Origin: Nocardioides mangrovicus
GTDB lineage: Bacteria; Actinomycetota; Actinomycetes; Propionibacteriales; Nocardioidaceae
Direction of reading: 5' to 3'
DNA: 64,000 nucleotides
NCBI RefSeq assembly: GCF_003674065.1
Contig: NZ_RDBE01000008.1
Location: 1 to 64,000 of the forward strand
This document shows positions 8,514 through 16,588 of the stretch, piece by piece. The notes beneath the pieces are model-generated. The model had not been told where the DNA came from. It saw only the letters and a program-made list of their open reading frames with translations, and made no database searches. Numbering within the stretch: position 1 is the first letter of the stretch; each line of letters begins with the position of its first letter. The position numbers and the translations under genes are program-made.

Positions 8514-8838
8514 GCGCGATCGCCCCCGATCCGAATCCCCCGCGACGTCCCCCGACGTCGCATCTCGCCCATGGTCGCCCATCCGGTGCGAAGTACGCAC
8601 GCGAGCGCGGGCAAGAGCGGGGAAGTCTGACCGTTCGGCCGATCCACAGAAGCCGCGATACGGACAGAACGGACGCCTAGACCGGATCGTTTCACACAGG
8701 TGTGAGACGCGCCGCAGGGCTCCTTGGAGCCCGGTTGTCGCGACGCATAGGCTCCCAGACAGCAACGAGGACACGCCGTGCAGTCGACCCTGTGATCGGG
8801 ACCGGCTCGGGTCCGGACCGAGAACGAGGAGGCCGCCG
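8514..8838. promoter_or_regulatory. Divergent control region between sugar island and parA
   Basis: 325 bp without a gene. It holds a perfect palindrome TCACAC-AG-GTGTGA (8692-8705), a 16-bp hairpin GGGCTCC-TT-GGAGCCC (8717-8732) and a TAGGCT -10-like hexamer at 8748-8753, which predicts a parA transcript starting near 8760 with a leader of about 80 nt. The parA ribosome-binding site GAGGAGG sits just before ATG 8839. No clear -10 for the leftward methyltransferase gene was found. Confidence 0.5.
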
Positions 8839-10026
8839 ATGAGCGGTGGGTACGACGAACGGCACGAGCCCGGCAGCGGGTCCGAGGGCCGGTCGTCCAC
8901 CCACGTCGAGGACCACGCGCCGCGGCCTCCGCGCCAGCGCGGGGCCGGATGGGGGGACCGGATGGACGAGGGACTGATGGACCTGCGGGGCACTGGCCGC
9001 GTCGGCCCTGGACATGGGCCGGGTAGCGGGTCGAACGGCGCCGCTCCCACCTACGACGACGTCCTGGCCGAGGCGCGGCGCAAGCGCGCCGCCTCCGGGA
9101 TGCCGGCCACGAACCTGCCGCCGCCGCCGGCTCCGCCGGCCAAGCCCGCCGCCCCGAAGGTCGACGCCGCCGCGGCCCGCAACGTGCCCCCGGGACCGAC
9201 CGGGCGGCCGATGCCGGTCATCCCGGAGCCGCCGACGCTGGACCACCACGGCCCCGCACGCGTGGTGTCGATGTGCAACCAGAAGGGCGGCGTCGGCAAG
9301 ACGACCACCACCATCAACCTCGGGGCCGCGCTGGCCGAGTACGGCCGCAAGGTGCTGCTGGTCGACTTCGACCCGCAGGGCTCGCTCTCGGTGGGTCTGG
9401 GCATGAACCCGCACCAGATGGACCTGACGATCTACAACCTGCTGATGCAGCGCGACGTCACCTTGCACGACGTCGTGGTCCCCAGCGGCATCGAGGGCAT
9501 GGACCTGCTGCCCTCCAACATCGACCTCTCCGCGGCCGAGGTGCAGCTGGTGCACGAGGTGGCCCGCGAGCAGACCCTCCAGCGGGTGCTGGCGCCGGCG
9601 CTGCCGCACTACGACGTCGTGCTCATCGACTGCCAGCCCTCGCTCGGCCTGCTCACGGTCAACGCGCTCACCGCCTCCGACGGCGTCATCGTGCCGCTGG
9701 AGTGCGAGTACTTCGCGCTGCGCGGGGTGGCGCTGCTGAAGAACACGATCGACAAGGTCTCCGAGCGGCTCAACCCCCGCCTGGAGATCGACGGGGTGCT
9801 GGGCACCATGTTCGACGGCCGGACACTGCACGGCCGCGAGGTCATGGCGCGGCTGGTCGAGGCGTGGGGCGACACCGTCTTCCACACCGTCATCCGGCGC
9901 ACCGTGAAGTTCTCCGACTCGACGGTGGCCGGCGAGCCGATCACGACCTACGCCTCGAGCTCCTCGGGAGCGGTCGCGTACCGGCAGCTAGCCAAGGAGG
10001 TAGTGGCACGGTGGTCCGCCGAGTAA
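8839..10026 (+). CDS. ParA family ATPase (Soj-like), second chromosomal ParA next to scpAB
   Basis: 395 aa. A Pro/Ala/Gly-rich tail of about 130 residues precedes the ATPase domain, whose deviant Walker A is NQKGGVGKTTTTINLG (KGGVGKT at residues 149-155), followed by VLLVDFDPQGSLS and VVLIDCQPSLG. ParA-type ATPases dimerise on ATP and bind DNA to position cargo. ATG 8839 has a GAGGAGG site 6-7 nt upstream. The gene leads scpA-scpB-rluB, the order of Rv1708-Rv1711, and is distinct from the origin-linked parAB. The RHH-like gene that overlaps it by 16 bp is a candidate partner. A role in chromosome organisation with condensin is inferred from context. Confidence 0.9.
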   Translation: MSGGYDERHEPGSGSEGRSSTHVEDHAPRPPRQRGAGWGDRMDEGLMDLRGTGRVGPGHGPGSGSNGAAPTYDDVLAEARRKRAASGMPATNLPPPPAPPAKPAAPKVDAAAARNVPPGPTGRPMPVIPEPPTLDHHGPARVVSMCNQKGGVGKTTTTINLGAALAEYGRKVLLVDFDPQGSLSVGLGMNPHQMDLTIYNLLMQRDVTLHDVVVPSGIEGMDLLPSNIDLSAAEVQLVHEVAREQTLQRVLAPALPHYDVVLIDCQPSLGLLTVNALTASDGVIVPLECEYFALRGVALLKNTIDKVSERLNPRLEIDGVLGTMFDGRTLHGREVMARLVEAWGDTVFHTVIRRTVKFSDSTVAGEPITTYASSSSGAVAYRQLAKEVVARWSAE

Positions 10027-10346
10027 GCATGCCCTCGGCCGACGACCTGTTCCGGCCGACGAGCACGACCGACGAGGAGCAGCCGGCGACCGCCGCTCCC
10101 GAGATGGGAGCGGGCACCGACACGGGGCGCTCGCCCAGCGGCCGCGTGCGCCACGACGAGAAGATGACCGTCTACGTCACCGCCGAGGAGCTGCTCGACA
10201 TCGAGTCCGCCCGCCTCTCGCTGCGCAGCCGCCACGGCGTCGCCGTCGACCGCGGCCGACTGGTGCGCGCGGCCGTCGCGCTCGCCCTGGCCGACCTCGA
10301 GGCCGAGGGCGAGGACAGCCGGCTGCTGCGACGCCTGCGCGAGTAG
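10011..10346 (+). CDS. Small hypothetical protein, possible ribbon-helix-helix partner of ParA
   Basis: 111 aa from GTG 10011, which has AAGGAGG at 9994-10000 inside parA; ATG 10029 is an alternative with no ribosome site. The first 45 residues are polar and disordered-looking (PSADDLFRPTSTTDEEQP). The rest reads as strand-helix-helix: KMTVYVTAEELLDIESARLSL, then GVAVDRGRLVRAAVALALADLE, as in RHH DNA-binding proteins. It overlaps the 3' end of parA and precedes scpA by 24 bp. The family was not recognised by name. Function as a DNA-binding or regulatory partner of the upstream ATPase is inference only. Confidence 0.7.
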   Translation: MVRRVSMPSADDLFRPTSTTDEEQPATAAPEMGAGTDTGRSPSGRVRHDEKMTVYVTAEELLDIESARLSLRSRHGVAVDRGRLVRAAVALALADLEAEGEDSRLLRRLRE

Positions 10347-10370
10347 CGGCCCTGCGCAGATGAGCTGCCC

Positions 10371-11222
10371 ATGAGCACCGAGACCGCCTTCGAGCTGCGG
10401 CTGGACAACTTCGAGGGTCCCTTCGACCTGCTGCTGAGCCTGATCTCCAAGCACCAGCTCGACGTCACCGAGGTCGCCCTCTCCCAGGTCACCGACGAGT
10501 TCATCGCCCACGTGCGGGCCGGGGGCTCGGTCTGGGACCTCGAGCAGACCACGTCCTTCCTGCTGGTCGCCAGCACCCTGCTCGACCTCAAGGCCGCCCG
10601 GTTGCTGCCGCAGGGCGACGTCGAGGACGAGGAGGACCTCGCGATGCTCGAGGCCCGCGACCTCCTCTTCGCCCGGCTGCTGCAGTACCGCGCGTACAAG
10701 CAGGTGGCCTCGGTGCTGCAGCAGCGGCTGGCCACCGAGTCGCGTCGCTACCCCCGCGCCGTCGGGCTCGACGAGCGGTTCGCGACGCTGCTGCCCGACG
10801 TGCTGATCGGGCTGGGGCTGCAGGAGTTCGCGGCCCTGGCCGCCCGCGCGCTGGAACCCAAGCCCGAGCCGCAGCTCTCGCTGGCTCACATCCACGCCAC
10901 CACCGTCAGCGTCCGCGAGCAGGCGGCGGTGGTGGTCGAGCGACTGCGTCGCACCGGCACCGCGACCTTCCGGATGCTCGCCGGCGACGCCCCCGACGTC
11001 TTGACCCGGGTGGCGCGCTTCTTGGCGCTGCTCGAGCTGTTCCGCGAGGGCGCGGTGGGCTTCGAGCAGGTGACGCCGCTGGGCGAGCTCACCGTGCGCT
11101 GGACCGGATCGGATGACGACGAGGTCGAGATCACCGACGAGTTCGAGGGGGCGCTGGCCGAGGGGCCGCACCCCTTCCCCGAGAGCGGCGGTGCCGACGA
11201 GGATGATGGTTCCGATGAGTGA
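10371..11222 (+). CDS. scpA: Segregation and condensation protein A
   Basis: 283 aa. N-terminal kleisin segment ELRLDNFEGPFDLLLSLISKHQLDVTEVALSQVTDEFI is a textbook ScpA start, followed by LVASTLLDLKAARLLP. The C-terminal winged-helix region that closes the SMC head ring is seen in VARFLALLELFREGAVGFEQV. ScpA bridges Smc ATPase heads and binds ScpB dimers to compact and separate chromosomes. A long acidic C-terminal tail follows. Its stop lies inside the start of scpB, so the two are translationally coupled, consistent with complex stoichiometry. smc itself is not in the window. Confidence 0.96.
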   Translation: MSTETAFELRLDNFEGPFDLLLSLISKHQLDVTEVALSQVTDEFIAHVRAGGSVWDLEQTTSFLLVASTLLDLKAARLLPQGDVEDEEDLAMLEARDLLFARLLQYRAYKQVASVLQQRLATESRRYPRAVGLDERFATLLPDVLIGLGLQEFAALAARALEPKPEPQLSLAHIHATTVSVREQAAVVVERLRRTGTATFRMLAGDAPDVLTRVARFLALLELFREGAVGFEQVTPLGELTVRWTGSDDDEVEITDEFEGALAEGPHPFPESGGADEDDGSDE

Positions 11223-11880
11223 GCAGGAGTCCGAGCAGGTCCTCGACGTACCCGTCGCCGAGCTGCGCCCGGCGCTGGAGGCCGTTCTCATGGTGGCCGA
11301 CCAGCCGCTGGACGACCTGACCCTGGCGCAGGCGGTCGGTCACCCGGTCGAGGCCGTGAGCGACGCGCTGGCCGCCCTGGCCGCGGAGTACGAGGAGCAG
11401 GGTCGCGGGTTCGAGCTGCGCGCGGTGGCCGGCGGCTGGCGCTACTACACGCGCGAGGCGCTCGCGCACGTGGTCGAGCGGTTCGCGCTGGAGGGCCAGC
11501 AGGCCCGGCTCACCCAGGCGGCGCTGGAGACGCTCGCCGTCGTGGCCTACCGCCAGCCGGTCAGCCGGGCCCGGGTCTCCGCGGTGCGCGGGGTCAACGT
11601 CGACGGCGTGATGCGGACGCTGCTCACCCGCGGCCTGGTCGAGGAGGCCGGCAGCGACGAGGCCAGCGGCGCGCACCTGTACCGCACCACCGGGTACTTC
11701 CTCGAGCGCATCGGCGTCTCCTCCCTCGACGAGCTGCCCGAGCTCGCCCCGTTCCTGCCCGAGCTCTCCGACATGGAGCACGAGCTGGAGCAGCTGGCCA
11801 CGCCCGCCGCCCCCGCGTCAGAGTCCGCCGAGTCCCCGACCACCGAGACCCAGCCCGACCAGCCCCCCGCGGATGGCTGA
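11215..11880 (+). CDS. scpB: Segregation and condensation protein B
   Basis: 221 aa. Two winged-helix domains are visible: LRPALEAVLMVADQPLDDLTLAQAVG and the strongly conserved LTQAALETLAVVAYRQPVSR...VRGVNVDGVMRTLLTRGLVEE. ScpB dimers bind the middle of ScpA in the Smc-ScpAB condensin. ATG 11215 overlaps the end of scpA; ATG 11206, three codons upstream, is possible. A Ser/Thr/Pro-rich tail follows the second domain. The stop overlaps the rluB ATG, continuing the operon. Confidence 0.95.
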   Translation: MSEQESEQVLDVPVAELRPALEAVLMVADQPLDDLTLAQAVGHPVEAVSDALAALAAEYEEQGRGFELRAVAGGWRYYTREALAHVVERFALEGQQARLTQAALETLAVVAYRQPVSRARVSAVRGVNVDGVMRTLLTRGLVEEAGSDEASGAHLYRTTGYFLERIGVSSLDELPELAPFLPELSDMEHELEQLATPAAPASESAESPTTETQPDQPPADG

Positions 11881-12601
11881 GCCGGTCCGGCTGCAGAAGC
11901 TGCTGGCCTCCTCGGGCGTCGCCAGCCGCCGCAAGTGCGAGGAGCTGATGCTCGCCGGCCGGGTGGAGGTCGACGGCGAGGTGGTCACCCGGCTCGGCAC
12001 GTCGGTCGACCCCGAGGTGGCCGTGGTACGTGTCGACGGCCGCCGGCTGCCGCCCGCGAGCGCCCACGTCTACCTGGCCCTGAACAAGCCGCGCGGCGTC
12101 GTGTCGACCATGTCGGACCCGCAGGGGCGCCGCACCCTGGGCGACGTCGTGGCCGACCGGCCCGAGCGGCTCTTCCACGTCGGCCGGCTCGACACCGACA
12201 CCGACGGCCTGATCCTGCTCACCAACGACGGCGGCTTCGCCCAGCGGCTGGCCCACCCCTCCTACGAGGTCGACAAGACCTACGTCGCCGAGGTCGAGGG
12301 GGCCGTGGACCGCGCGACGCTGCGTCGGCTGCGCGACGGGGTGAGCCTGGAGGACGGTCCGGTCACCGTGAGCGCGGCGAAGCTGCTGGACGCGCAGGGC
12401 GGCCGCAGCATCGTCGAGCTGGTGATCCACGAGGGCCGCAACCGCATCGTGCGGCGGCTGCTGGACGCCGTCGGGCACCCGGTGCGGCGGCTGACGCGCA
12501 CGCGCATCGGACCGGTGGGCCTGGGGCAACTGCGCAGCGGATCGCTACGCGACCTGACCCGCGACGAGCTCGGCGACCTGCTGGACCGCACCGAGTTGTA
12601 G
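11873..12601 (+). CDS. rluB: 23S rRNA pseudouridine synthase RluB-type
   Basis: 242 aa. The N-terminal S4 RNA-binding domain reads VRLQKLLASSGVASRRKCEELMLAGRVEVDG; the catalytic pseudouridine synthase domain contains GRLDTDTDGLILLTNDG with the nucleophilic Asp, and KTYVAEVEG. RsuA/RluB/E/F enzymes isomerise a specific uridine in ribosomal RNA; the actinobacterial member after scpB is usually called RluB. The start overlaps the scpB stop. After this gene the conserved order toward tyrA/cmk/der is interrupted by an ABC importer. Confidence 0.92.
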   Translation: MAEPVRLQKLLASSGVASRRKCEELMLAGRVEVDGEVVTRLGTSVDPEVAVVRVDGRRLPPASAHVYLALNKPRGVVSTMSDPQGRRTLGDVVADRPERLFHVGRLDTDTDGLILLTNDGGFAQRLAHPSYEVDKTYVAEVEGAVDRATLRRLRDGVSLEDGPVTVSAAKLLDAQGGRSIVELVIHEGRNRIVRRLLDAVGHPVRRLTRTRIGPVGLGQLRSGSLRDLTRDELGDLLDRTEL

Positions 12602-12612
12602 CCCGATTGTCC

Positions 12613-12637
12613 CCGGGATGGATTACGTTCATCCCGG
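12613..12637. promoter_or_regulatory. Palindrome ahead of ABC importer operon
   Basis: Perfect 8-bp arms CCGGGATG (12613-12620) and CATCCCGG (12630-12637) separated by the AT-rich spacer GATTACGTT. It lies 12 bp after the rluB stop and 62 bp before the importer start, so it could end the rluB transcript or serve as an operator. No T-run follows it. Confidence 0.4.
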
Positions 12638-12698
12638 CGCCGCCGGACGGTCACACGGCCGACGGCGACCTGACTCCTGACGATCGGAGGTTCGCCCC

Positions 12699-13835
12699 AT
12701 GATGAACACGCGGCTTCGAGCAACCCTCACGCTGGCGACGTCGGCCCTCGTGGTGAGCGCGGTGGCGGCCTGCGGGCCGCCCGAGAGTGGGGACAAGAGC
12801 GGCACCACCAGCTCCGGGGTCAAGGTCAGCGCCGCGACCTCCGCGAAGGACTTCGGCGGCATGAGCGCGCTGGTGAAGGCGGCGAAGAAGGAGGGCAAGC
12901 TCAACGTCATCGCGTTGCCCCCGGACTGGGCCAACTACGGCACCATCATCTCGACCTTCGAGAAGAAGTACGGCATCAAGATCACCTCGGCGCAGCCCGA
13001 CGCGGCCAGCCAGGACGAGATCAACGCCGCCAACCAGCAGAAGGGCAAGAGCACCGCCCCCGACGTCTTCGACCTCGGGCAGTCGGTGGCGCTGGCCAAC
13101 ACCTCGCTCTACGCGCCCTACAAGGTCTCGACCTGGTCCACCATCCCGGACTCCTTCAAGGCCGGCGACGGCGCCTACGTCAACGACTACGGCGGCTACA
13201 TGTCGATCGGCTACGACTCCTCCAAGGTGCCTGCCGTCACCGCGGTCTCGGACCTGTTGAAGTCGGCCTACAAGGGCAAGGTGGCGCTCAACGGCGACCC
13301 GACCCAGGCCGGCTCGGCGTTCTCGGCGGTCATGATGGTCTCGCTGGCCAGCGGCGGCTCGGCCGACGACATCGGTCCCGGCGTCGACTTCTTCAAGAAG
13401 CTGAAAAAGGCCGGCAACTTCCTGCCGCTGGACCCCACTCCGGCGACCATCGAGTCGGGTCAGACCCCGGTGGTCTTCGACTGGGACTACCTCAACGCGG
13501 CCGAGACCAAGAAGCTCCCGAGCTGGAAGGTGATCGTGCCCTCGGGCTCGCCGGTGGCGGGCTACTACTACCAAGCCATCAGCAAGGACGCCCCGCACCC
13601 GGCGGCCGCACGGCTGTGGGAGGAGTTCCTCTACTCCGACCAGGGTCAGAACCTGTGGCTGGCCGGCGGCGCCCGGCCGGTGCGCGCCGACGCCATGGTC
13701 AAGGCCGGCACCATCGACTCCTCGCTCTACGACGCGCTGCCGAAGGTCGAGGGCACCGCGGTCACGCCGACCGACGACCAGAACACCAAGGCCGCGGCCT
13801 ACCTGTCGAAGAACTGGGCGAAGGCGGTTGGCTGA
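12699..13835 (+). CDS. ABC transporter substrate-binding lipoprotein (iron/polyamine/phosphonate-type class)
   Basis: 378 aa with a lipoprotein signal: ATLTLATSALVVSAVAAC, lipobox VAAC near residue 26, giving a membrane-anchored extracellular receptor. The body (LVKAAKKEGKLNVIALPPDW, ITSAQPDAASQDEINAANQQ, TAPDVFDLGQSVALANTSL) is like type-2 periplasmic-binding proteins of the Fe(III)/spermidine/putrescine/2-aminoethylphosphonate group. The ligand cannot be told from sequence. ATG 12699 (or the adjacent 12702) follows CGGAGG at 8-nt spacing. First gene of a four-gene importer, with the next three genes overlapping. Confidence 0.88.
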   Translation: MMNTRLRATLTLATSALVVSAVAACGPPESGDKSGTTSSGVKVSAATSAKDFGGMSALVKAAKKEGKLNVIALPPDWANYGTIISTFEKKYGIKITSAQPDAASQDEINAANQQKGKSTAPDVFDLGQSVALANTSLYAPYKVSTWSTIPDSFKAGDGAYVNDYGGYMSIGYDSSKVPAVTAVSDLLKSAYKGKVALNGDPTQAGSAFSAVMMVSLASGGSADDIGPGVDFFKKLKKAGNFLPLDPTPATIESGQTPVVFDWDYLNAAETKKLPSWKVIVPSGSPVAGYYYQAISKDAPHPAAARLWEEFLYSDQGQNLWLAGGARPVRADAMVKAGTIDSSLYDALPKVEGTAVTPTDDQNTKAAAYLSKNWAKAVG

Positions 13836-14703
13836 GGCCGCCGCGGGGCGGGGGCGGCGCGCCGGGGCCCGGTTGCGGGAGGGCGCGCCGCTGCTGCCGT
13901 TCTTCGCCTACCTGGTGATCTTCCTGGTCATCCCGACCGTCGCGGTGCTGGTGGGCTCGGTCTATCTCGACGGATCGTTCTCGTTCGGCCGGATCCACGA
14001 GCTGTTCTCCTCCACCGCGCTCGCGGCGCTGTGGAAGAGCGTGCTGCTCTCGGCCAGCACGGCGGTCGTGGGGGCGGTGCTGGGGGCGGTGCTGGCCTGG
14101 CTGGTGGCCAGCAGCCCGCCGACGTCGGTGCTGCGACGGATGATGCTCTCGCTGTGCAGCGTGCTGGCCCAGTTCGGCGGCGTCGCGCTGGCCTTCGCCT
14201 TCGTGGCCACCGTCGGCAGCACCGGCGTGCTGACGCTGTGGGTGGCGCACCTGGGCGTCGACCTGGCCGGCTCGGGCTGGCTCTACACCCTCACCGGGCT
14301 GGTGCTGGTCTACACCTACTTCCAGATCCCGCTGATGGTGATCGTCTTCCTGCCCGCGCTGGAGGGGCTGAAGGCGCAGTGGCGCGAGGCGGCGGTGAGC
14401 CTGGGCGCCACCGGCTGGCAGTACTGGCGCCAGGTCGCGGTGCCGCTGCTCACGCCGGCGTTCCTGGGCTCCATGCTGCTGCTGTTCGCCAACGCCTTCG
14501 CCGCCTACGCCACCGCGGCGGCGCTGGTGAGCATCGGCAGCCCGATCGTGCCGCTGCTCATCCGGCAGGCGTTGACCAGCGAGGTGGTGCTCGGGCAGTC
14601 GGGCTTCGCCTACGCGCTGGCCCTGGAGATGATCGTCGTCGTCGCGGTGGTGATGGTGGCCTACACGCTGCTGGTGCGGCGCACCTCGCGGTGGCTGCGA
14701 TGA
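13828..14703 (+). CDS. ABC transporter permease, importer subunit 1
   Basis: 291 aa with about six transmembrane segments (FFAYLVIFLVIPTVAVLVGSV; TAVVGAVLGAVLAWLVASS and others). The coupling (EAA) loop is seen as WREAAVSLGATGWQYWRQVAVP, which docks on the ATPase. TTG 13828 overlaps the end of the binding-protein gene; the first about 20 residues are Arg/Gly/Ala-rich, so a later start is possible. It pairs with the next permease as a heterodimer, as in PotBC- and PhnUV-type systems. Confidence 0.88.
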   Translation: MAEAAAGRGRRAGARLREGAPLLPFFAYLVIFLVIPTVAVLVGSVYLDGSFSFGRIHELFSSTALAALWKSVLLSASTAVVGAVLGAVLAWLVASSPPTSVLRRMMLSLCSVLAQFGGVALAFAFVATVGSTGVLTLWVAHLGVDLAGSGWLYTLTGLVLVYTYFQIPLMVIVFLPALEGLKAQWREAAVSLGATGWQYWRQVAVPLLTPAFLGSMLLLFANAFAAYATAAALVSIGSPIVPLLIRQALTSEVVLGQSGFAYALALEMIVVVAVVMVAYTLLVRRTSRWLR

Positions 14704-15500
14704 CACGCCGGACGAGGGCGCTGCGCGTCGTGCTGCTCGTGCTGTTCGGGATCTTCTTCCTGCTCCCGATCTACGCCTCGGCGCTGTTCAGCCTGCGCCG
14801 ACCCGGCGGCGGTCACTCGATGGCGGCCTGGACCGCCATCGTCTCCGACGACCAGCTCTACCCGGCGGTGCTGGTCTCGCTGGGGCTGGCGTTCGTCTCG
14901 GTGGTGCTGATGCTGCTCCTCTTGGTGCCGACGATGATCTGGGTGCGGCTGCGGGCCCCGTGGGCCAGGCGACTGGTGGAGTTCCTGTGCCTGCTGCCAC
15001 TGACGATCCCGGCGCTGGTCATCGTCGTCGGGCTCAAGGGTGTCTACGCCTGGGTCACCTACTTCCTCGGCTTCATCGGGCTGGGGGAGTCCGCGCTGGC
15101 GCTGACCTTCATCTACGTCGTGCTGACGCTGCCCTACGCCTACCGCGCGCTGGACACCTCGCTCTCCGCGATCGACCTCCAGACGCTGGCCGAGGCGGCC
15201 CGCTCGCTGGGCGCCGGCTGGACCGCCACCATCACCCGCGTGGTGGTGCCGAACATCTGGTCCGGGATGCTCTCGGCCTCGTTCATCGCCATCGCCGTGG
15301 TGCTGGGGGAGTACACCATCGCCTCGCTGATGGGCTACCAGAACCTGCAGGTGGTGATCGTGCTGCTGGGCAAGACCGACGGACCGACGTCGGTGGCGGC
15401 GTCGCTGGCCACCATCCTGCTCGGCTTCGTGCTGCTGCTGGTGCTCTCGCTGGCCACTCGCGGTCGCCGTCGTCATGTCGTAGGAGGAGCGGTCCGATGA
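14700..15500 (+). CDS. ABC transporter permease, importer subunit 2
   Basis: 266 aa, six predicted transmembrane helices (VVLLVLFGIFFLLPIYASAL at the N-terminus). The EAA loop is LAEAARSLGAGWTATITRVVVP. It forms the transmembrane pore with the preceding subunit. ATG 14700 overlaps the previous stop (ATGA), and its own stop overlaps the ATPase ATG. The GEYTIASLMGYQNLQVVI segment near the end is typical of binding-protein-dependent permeases of the polyamine/iron class. Confidence 0.88.
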   Translation: MTRRTRALRVVLLVLFGIFFLLPIYASALFSLRRPGGGHSMAAWTAIVSDDQLYPAVLVSLGLAFVSVVLMLLLLVPTMIWVRLRAPWARRLVEFLCLLPLTIPALVIVVGLKGVYAWVTYFLGFIGLGESALALTFIYVVLTLPYAYRALDTSLSAIDLQTLAEAARSLGAGWTATITRVVVPNIWSGMLSASFIAIAVVLGEYTIASLMGYQNLQVVIVLLGKTDGPTSVAASLATILLGFVLLLVLSLATRGRRRHVVGGAVR

Positions 15501-16588
15501 GCCAACGCCCGACAGAGCGAACCCCGTCTGACCGGTCCCGCCCCGGCGTGAGCGTCGAGCTCACCGACCTGACCCGCACCTACGGCCAGGTCAACGCCCT
15601 CGACGGTCTCACCCTTCGCCTGGAGCCGGGCGAGCTGGTGGCACTGCTGGGCCCCTCGGGCTGCGGCAAGACCACCGCGCTGCGGATCCTGGCCGGCCTG
15701 GACGAGGCGACGTCGGGCACGGTGGCGGTCGACGGCCAGGACCTCACCTCCGTGCCGGCCAACAAGCGCGACATGGGCATGGTCTTCCAGGCCTACAGCC
15801 TCTTCCCGCACCTCACCGTGCTCGACAACGTCGCCTTCGGGCTCAAGCTGCGCGGCGACGACCGCACCAACCGTCACCTGCGCGCGGCGGAGATGCTCGA
15901 GCTCGTCGGGCTCTCCGAGCACAGCGAGAAGTACGCCAGCCAGCTCTCCGGCGGCCAGCAGCAGCGGGTCGCCCTGGCGCGCGCCCTCGCGATCCGGCCT
16001 CGCGTGCTTCTGTTGGACGAACCGCTCTCGGCCCTGGACGCCAAGGTGCGGGTGCAGCTGCGCGAGGAGATCCGGCGGGTGCAGCTCGAGGTGGGCACCA
16101 CGACGCTCTTCGTGACCCATGACCAGGAGGAGGCGCTCGCGGTCGCCGACCGCGTCGGGGTGATGAGCCACGGCCGGCTGGAGCAGATCGCCGCACCCGC
16201 GGAGCTCTACGCGCACCCGGCCACCCCGTTCGTGGCCGAGTTCGTGGGCCTCAACAACAAGGTCCCGGCCGTGGTCAGCGCCGGCAAGGCCGAGGTGCTC
16301 GGCGTCCAGGTCCCCACCCTGGTGGGCTCGGTCGAGGACGCCGGCCTGGCGATGGTGCGCCCGGAGTCGCTCTCGGTGCGCGCCGACTCCGAGGGCACCG
16401 CCTCGATCACGTCGGTCGCCTTCCTCGGTCCCATCTCACGGGTGCACTGCACCCTGGCCGACCAGACGCCGGTCATCGCCCAGCTCACCAGCTCGCAGGC
16501 GCGCGACCTGGCGCCCGGGCAGCGCGTGAGCCTGGAGGTCGAGCCCGCGCCCGTGCTCGTCGTGCCGGCCGCGACAATGGGGGCGTGA
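15497..16588 (+). CDS. ABC transporter ATP-binding protein (PotA/FbpC-like, with C-terminal regulatory domain)
   Basis: 363 aa. Walker A GPSGCGKTT, Q-loop VFQAYSLFPHLTV, signature LSGGQQQRVALARALA, Walker B VLLLDEPLSALD and the H-loop VTHDQEEAL are complete. After about residue 245 comes a TOBE-like domain (LAMVRPESLSVR). It energises uptake through the two permeases. ATG 15497 has AGGAGG at 15482-15487. The stop overlaps the tyrA GTG start, so the importer and tyrosine synthesis are transcriptionally joined although functionally unrelated. Confidence 0.93.
   Translation: MSQRPTERTPSDRSRPGVSVELTDLTRTYGQVNALDGLTLRLEPGELVALLGPSGCGKTTALRILAGLDEATSGTVAVDGQDLTSVPANKRDMGMVFQAYSLFPHLTVLDNVAFGLKLRGDDRTNRHLRAAEMLELVGLSEHSEKYASQLSGGQQQRVALARALAIRPRVLLLDEPLSALDAKVRVQLREEIRRVQLEVGTTTLFVTHDQEEALAVADRVGVMSHGRLEQIAAPAELYAHPATPFVAEFVGLNNKVPAVVSAGKAEVLGVQVPTLVGSVEDAGLAMVRPESLSVRADSEGTASITSVAFLGPISRVHCTLADQTPVIAQLTSSQARDLAPGQRVSLEVEPAPVLVVPAATMGA

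Noticed and set aside
12602-12698. A metabolite riboswitch before the ABC importer
   Set aside because: No TPP, cobalamin, SAM or other core motif is seen; only a simple palindrome.
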